Source of the DNA: Streptomyces sp. NBC_01275
GTDB taxonomy: Bacteria > Actinomycetota > Actinomycetes > Streptomycetales > Streptomycetaceae
NCBI RefSeq assembly: GCF_026340655.1
Contig: NZ_JAPEOZ010000001.1
Coordinates: 2,790,001 to 2,854,000 of the forward strand
Reading direction: 5' to 3'
DNA length: 64,000 nucleotides
Shown: in pieces, positions 62,053 to 64,000 of the stretch
How the letters are laid out: each line of letters begins with the position of its first letter
How positions within the stretch are numbered: the first letter of the stretch is position 1
Notes under the pieces: model-generated
What the model was told of the DNA's origin: nothing
Databases searched by the model: none
The model's input: the letters and a program-made list of their open reading frames with translations, nothing else
Translations under genes and position numbers: made by a program

Positions 62053-62778
62053 TCACTTGTGTACGGCTGGTTCCGGGTTGCCGTAGTAGGCGTCGGGGCC
62101 GTGTTTGCGGGTGTAGTGGCGGGCCAGCAGGTGTGGGGGTGGCGGGGCGGTCGGGGACAGGGCCAGGGTGTGGATCGCGATGTCGGCGACCGCTTCGCAG
62201 ATGATGGCGTGTTCGAGGGACTTGCGGGCGGTGGGGCCCCAGGTGAACGGGCCGTGGTTGGCGACGAGGGCGGCCGGGACCTCGGCCGCCCGCCGCTCGT
62301 CGTTCTCCAGGAGGTCGACGATGACGCGGCCGGTGTTGTACTCGTAGTCGGTCGCGCACTGGGCGGCGGTGAGGTCGGGGGTGCAGGGGACGGGTCCGTT
62401 GAAGGTGTCGGCGTGGGTGGTGCCCAGGACGGGTATGTCGCGGCGGGCCTGGGCGAAGGCGACGGCGTGGGTGGAGTGGGTGTGGGTGACGCCGCCGACG
62501 GAGGGGAACGCCAGGTAGAGGCAGCGGTGGGTCTCGGTGTCCGTGGAGGGGCGCAGACGGCCGTCGACGACCTTGCCGTCGGACAGGCGGACGGTCACCA
62601 GGTGGTCGAGGGTGAGGTCCTCGTAGGGGACGCCGGAGGGCTTGATGACGAAGACCCCGGCCTCGCGGTCGACGCCGCTCACGTTGCCCCAGGTCAGGGT
62701 CGCCAGTCCGACCTGGGGGATGGTCAGGTTGGCGTCGAGTACCTCTTGCCGCAGGCCGTCCCGGACTCGCGCGGTCAT
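62053..62778 (-). CDS. araD: L-ribulose-5-phosphate 4-epimerase
   Basis: Converts L-ribulose 5-phosphate to D-xylulose 5-phosphate, the last special step of L-arabinose breakdown. The 241-residue class II aldolase-type protein has LTWGNVSGVDREAGVFVIKPSGV, THTHSTHAVAFAQARRDIPVLGTTHADTF with the zinc-binding His residues, and ALVANHGPFTWGP. ATG 62778 lies 31 bases after the araA stop with AAGGAGAAC in front. araB was not seen in the window. Confidence 0.95.
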   Translation of the reverse strand: MTARVRDGLRQEVLDANLTIPQVGLATLTWGNVSGVDREAGVFVIKPSGVPYEDLTLDHLVTVRLSDGKVVDGRLRPSTDTETHRCLYLAFPSVGGVTHTHSTHAVAFAQARRDIPVLGTTHADTFNGPVPCTPDLTAAQCATDYEYNTGRVIVDLLENDERRAAEVPAALVANHGPFTWGPTARKSLEHAIICEAVADIAIHTLALSPTAPPPPHLLARHYTRKHGPDAYYGNPEPAVHK

Positions 62779-62809
62779 CTGTGTTCTCCTTGTGTGGGGA
62801 TCACGGGTG

Positions 62810-64000
62810 TCACAGGGCCTGGGCGAGGCGGTGGTAGGCGGCGTTCCAGCGGATTTCCTTGGAGAACTGCCCGGTGTGGGTGGTCTCGTCGATGGTGAGC
62901 AGCTCGACGCCGGTCATGGCGGCGTAGTCGGTCAGGGTCTCGGTGTCGACGGCGGAGCTGAGGACGGTGTGGTGGGGGGCGCCGGCCAGCAGCCAGCTCT
63001 CGGCGGATTCGGCGAGTGAGGGGCGCGGCTTCCACACCGCCCGGGCCACCGGCAGCCGGTGCAGGGGTTCGCTGGGGGGCACGACGTCGACGGTGTTGGC
63101 GGTGAGGCGGAAGCGGTCGCCGAGGTCGGACAGGCCGACGACCAGGGCGGGGCCGGGGGCGGCGTTGAAGACCAGGCGGACGGGGTCCTCGCGGCCGCCG
63201 ATGGACAGGGGGTGGATCTCGCAGGCGGGGCGGTCGGCGGCGAGGGTGGGGCAGACCTCCAGCATGTGGGCGCCCAGGACGCGCGGGGAGTCGGGGCCGA
63301 GGTGGTAGGTGTAGTCCTCCATGAAGGAGGTGCCGCCGGGGAGTCCGGCGCCCATGACCTTCATCGTGCGCAGGAGGGCGGAGGTCTTCCAGTCGCCCTC
63401 GCCGCCGAAGCCGTAGCCGTCGGCCATCAGGCGCTGGACGGCGAGGCCGGGGAGCTGGCGCAGGCCGCCGAGGTCCTCGAAGTTGGTGGTGAAGGCGGTG
63501 AAGCCGCCCTCGGTGAGGAAGGTCCGCAGGCCGATCTCCTGGCGGGCCGCGTACAGGAGGGAGTCGTGGCGGATGCCGCCTGGCCGCAGCGCGGGGACCA
63601 CGTTGTACGACTCGACGTATTCGGCGGCGAGTCGGGCGGCCTCCTTGTCCTCGACCTCGTCCACGACGGCCACGAGGTCGTTGACGGCGTAGGTGTTCAC
63701 GGAGTAGCCGAAGCGGATTTGGGCTTCGACTTTGTCGCCTTCGGTGACGGCGACGTCGCGCATGTTGTCGCCGAAGCGGGCCAGGCGCAGGGTGCGCGAG
63801 GCGTGCCGGCCGACGGCGGCCCGCGCCCAGGCCGCGACGCGTCGGACGACCCTCGGGTCGGTGGCGTGACCGGCGACGATCTTGCGGTCGATGCCGAGGC
63901 GGGCCTCGACGTGGGCGAACTCGCGGTCGCCGTGGGCGGCCTGGTTGAGGTTCATGAAGTCCATGTCGATGCTCGGCCAGGGCAGCGACAGGTTGTACTG
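62810..64000 (-). CDS. araA: L-arabinose isomerase, N-terminal part outside the window
   Basis: Converts L-arabinose to L-ribulose using Mn2+. The frame is open to the right edge ([12 protein letters not shown] before [16 protein letters not shown]), so roughly the first 100 residues are missing; the visible part has 396 codons. [16 protein letters not shown] and [11 protein letters not shown] carry the catalytic Glu pair, [11 protein letters not shown] the metal-binding His, and HHTVLS the second His. It leads araD in an operon transcribed leftward; its promoter is outside. Confidence 0.95.
   Translation of the reverse strand, partial: QYNLSLPWPSIDMDFMNLNQAAHGDREFAHVEARLGIDRKIVAGHATDPRVVRRVAAWARAAVGRHASRTLRLARFGDNMRDVAVTEGDKVEAQIRFGYSVNTYAVNDLVAVVDEVEDKEAARLAAEYVESYNVVPALRPGGIRHDSLLYAARQEIGLRTFLTEGGFTAFTTNFEDLGGLRQLPGLAVQRLMADGYGFGGEGDWKTSALLRTMKVMGAGLPGGTSFMEDYTYHLGPDSPRVLGAHMLEVCPTLAADRPACEIHPLSIGGREDPVRLVFNAAPGPALVVGLSDLGDRFRLTANTVDVVPPSEPLHRLPVARAVWKPRPSLAESAESWLLAGAPHHTVLSSAVDTETLTDYAAMTGVELLTIDETTHTGQFSKEIRWNAAYHRLAQAL

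Overview
The window is very GC-rich, with codon third positions almost always G or C. It uses GTG and TTG starts freely, packs genes with ATGA/GTGA overlaps, and carries actinobacterial marker families: class F sortase, MAB_1171c-type membrane protein, SAV_2336-type protein, a third MreB-like protein, matB next to a fused acyl-CoA carboxylase subunit, and twin-arginine intradiol-dioxygenase-like proteins. It is almost certainly a Streptomyces chromosome. From memory, the order sugar ABC operon ... matB ... mbl resembles the SCO2403-SCO2451 stretch of S. coelicolor; this was not checked here. No rRNA, tRNA or CRISPR was seen.

Layout. 1-7.2 kb: sugar catabolism (partial zinc alcohol dehydrogenase, TIM-barrel protein, ChvE-MmsA-MmsB monosaccharide ABC importer, galM). 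7.4-13.6 kb: an aminotransferase with a long low-complexity tail, two secreted intradiol-dioxygenase-like proteins, a DUF4360 protein and a TauE/SafE exporter. 13.7-16.8 kb: an ECF41 (SigJ-type) sigma factor in an operon with an MMPL transporter. 16.9-18.9 kb: GH51 arabinofuranosidase and an Rrf2 regulator. 19.0-22.4 kb: an overlapping operon of HExxH protease-like protein, MAB_1171c membrane protein and FAD oxidoreductase. 22.7-24.4 kb: an IclR regulator with an SMP-30 lactonase. A 14-base motif is shared by the IclR promoter, the GH51 promoter and the promoter at 1.0 kb. 24.5-29.1 kb: ATP-grasp protein, a MerR-PP2C fusion with a MerR-type promoter, and a TnpB-like transposase.

29.2-40.2 kb: matB-carboxylase pair; then a predicted conflict operon (Trypco1, trypsin-VMAP, MoxR ATPase, SAV_2336 protein with a degenerate HAD domain) whose first gene has a TTA codon; then mbl. 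40.6-44.1 kb: a secreted GH5 glycanase behind two identical LacI-like operators, and two flavin oxidoreductases. 44.2-52.4 kb: the least familiar locus, an LCAT-like lipase overlapping a 1,855-residue protein with a transglutaminase-like domain, a P-loop NTPase and sixteen near-identical 47-residue TPR-like repeats. 52.4-57.2 kb: MOSC protein, two-component system, small membrane protein and class F sortase.

57.2-61.8 kb is a mobile-element cluster: a 3.1-kb composite-transposon-like unit (IS5-like ends in inverted orientation, CTAG on both sides) carrying an SDR/XRE pair, then an intact IS256-family element with an 8-bp target duplication, which sits in the 3' part of an already broken gene. 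The window ends in araD and a partial araA, so L-arabinose release (GH51), import (ChvE-MmsAB is a candidate) and catabolism (AraA, AraD) are all represented, although scattered.
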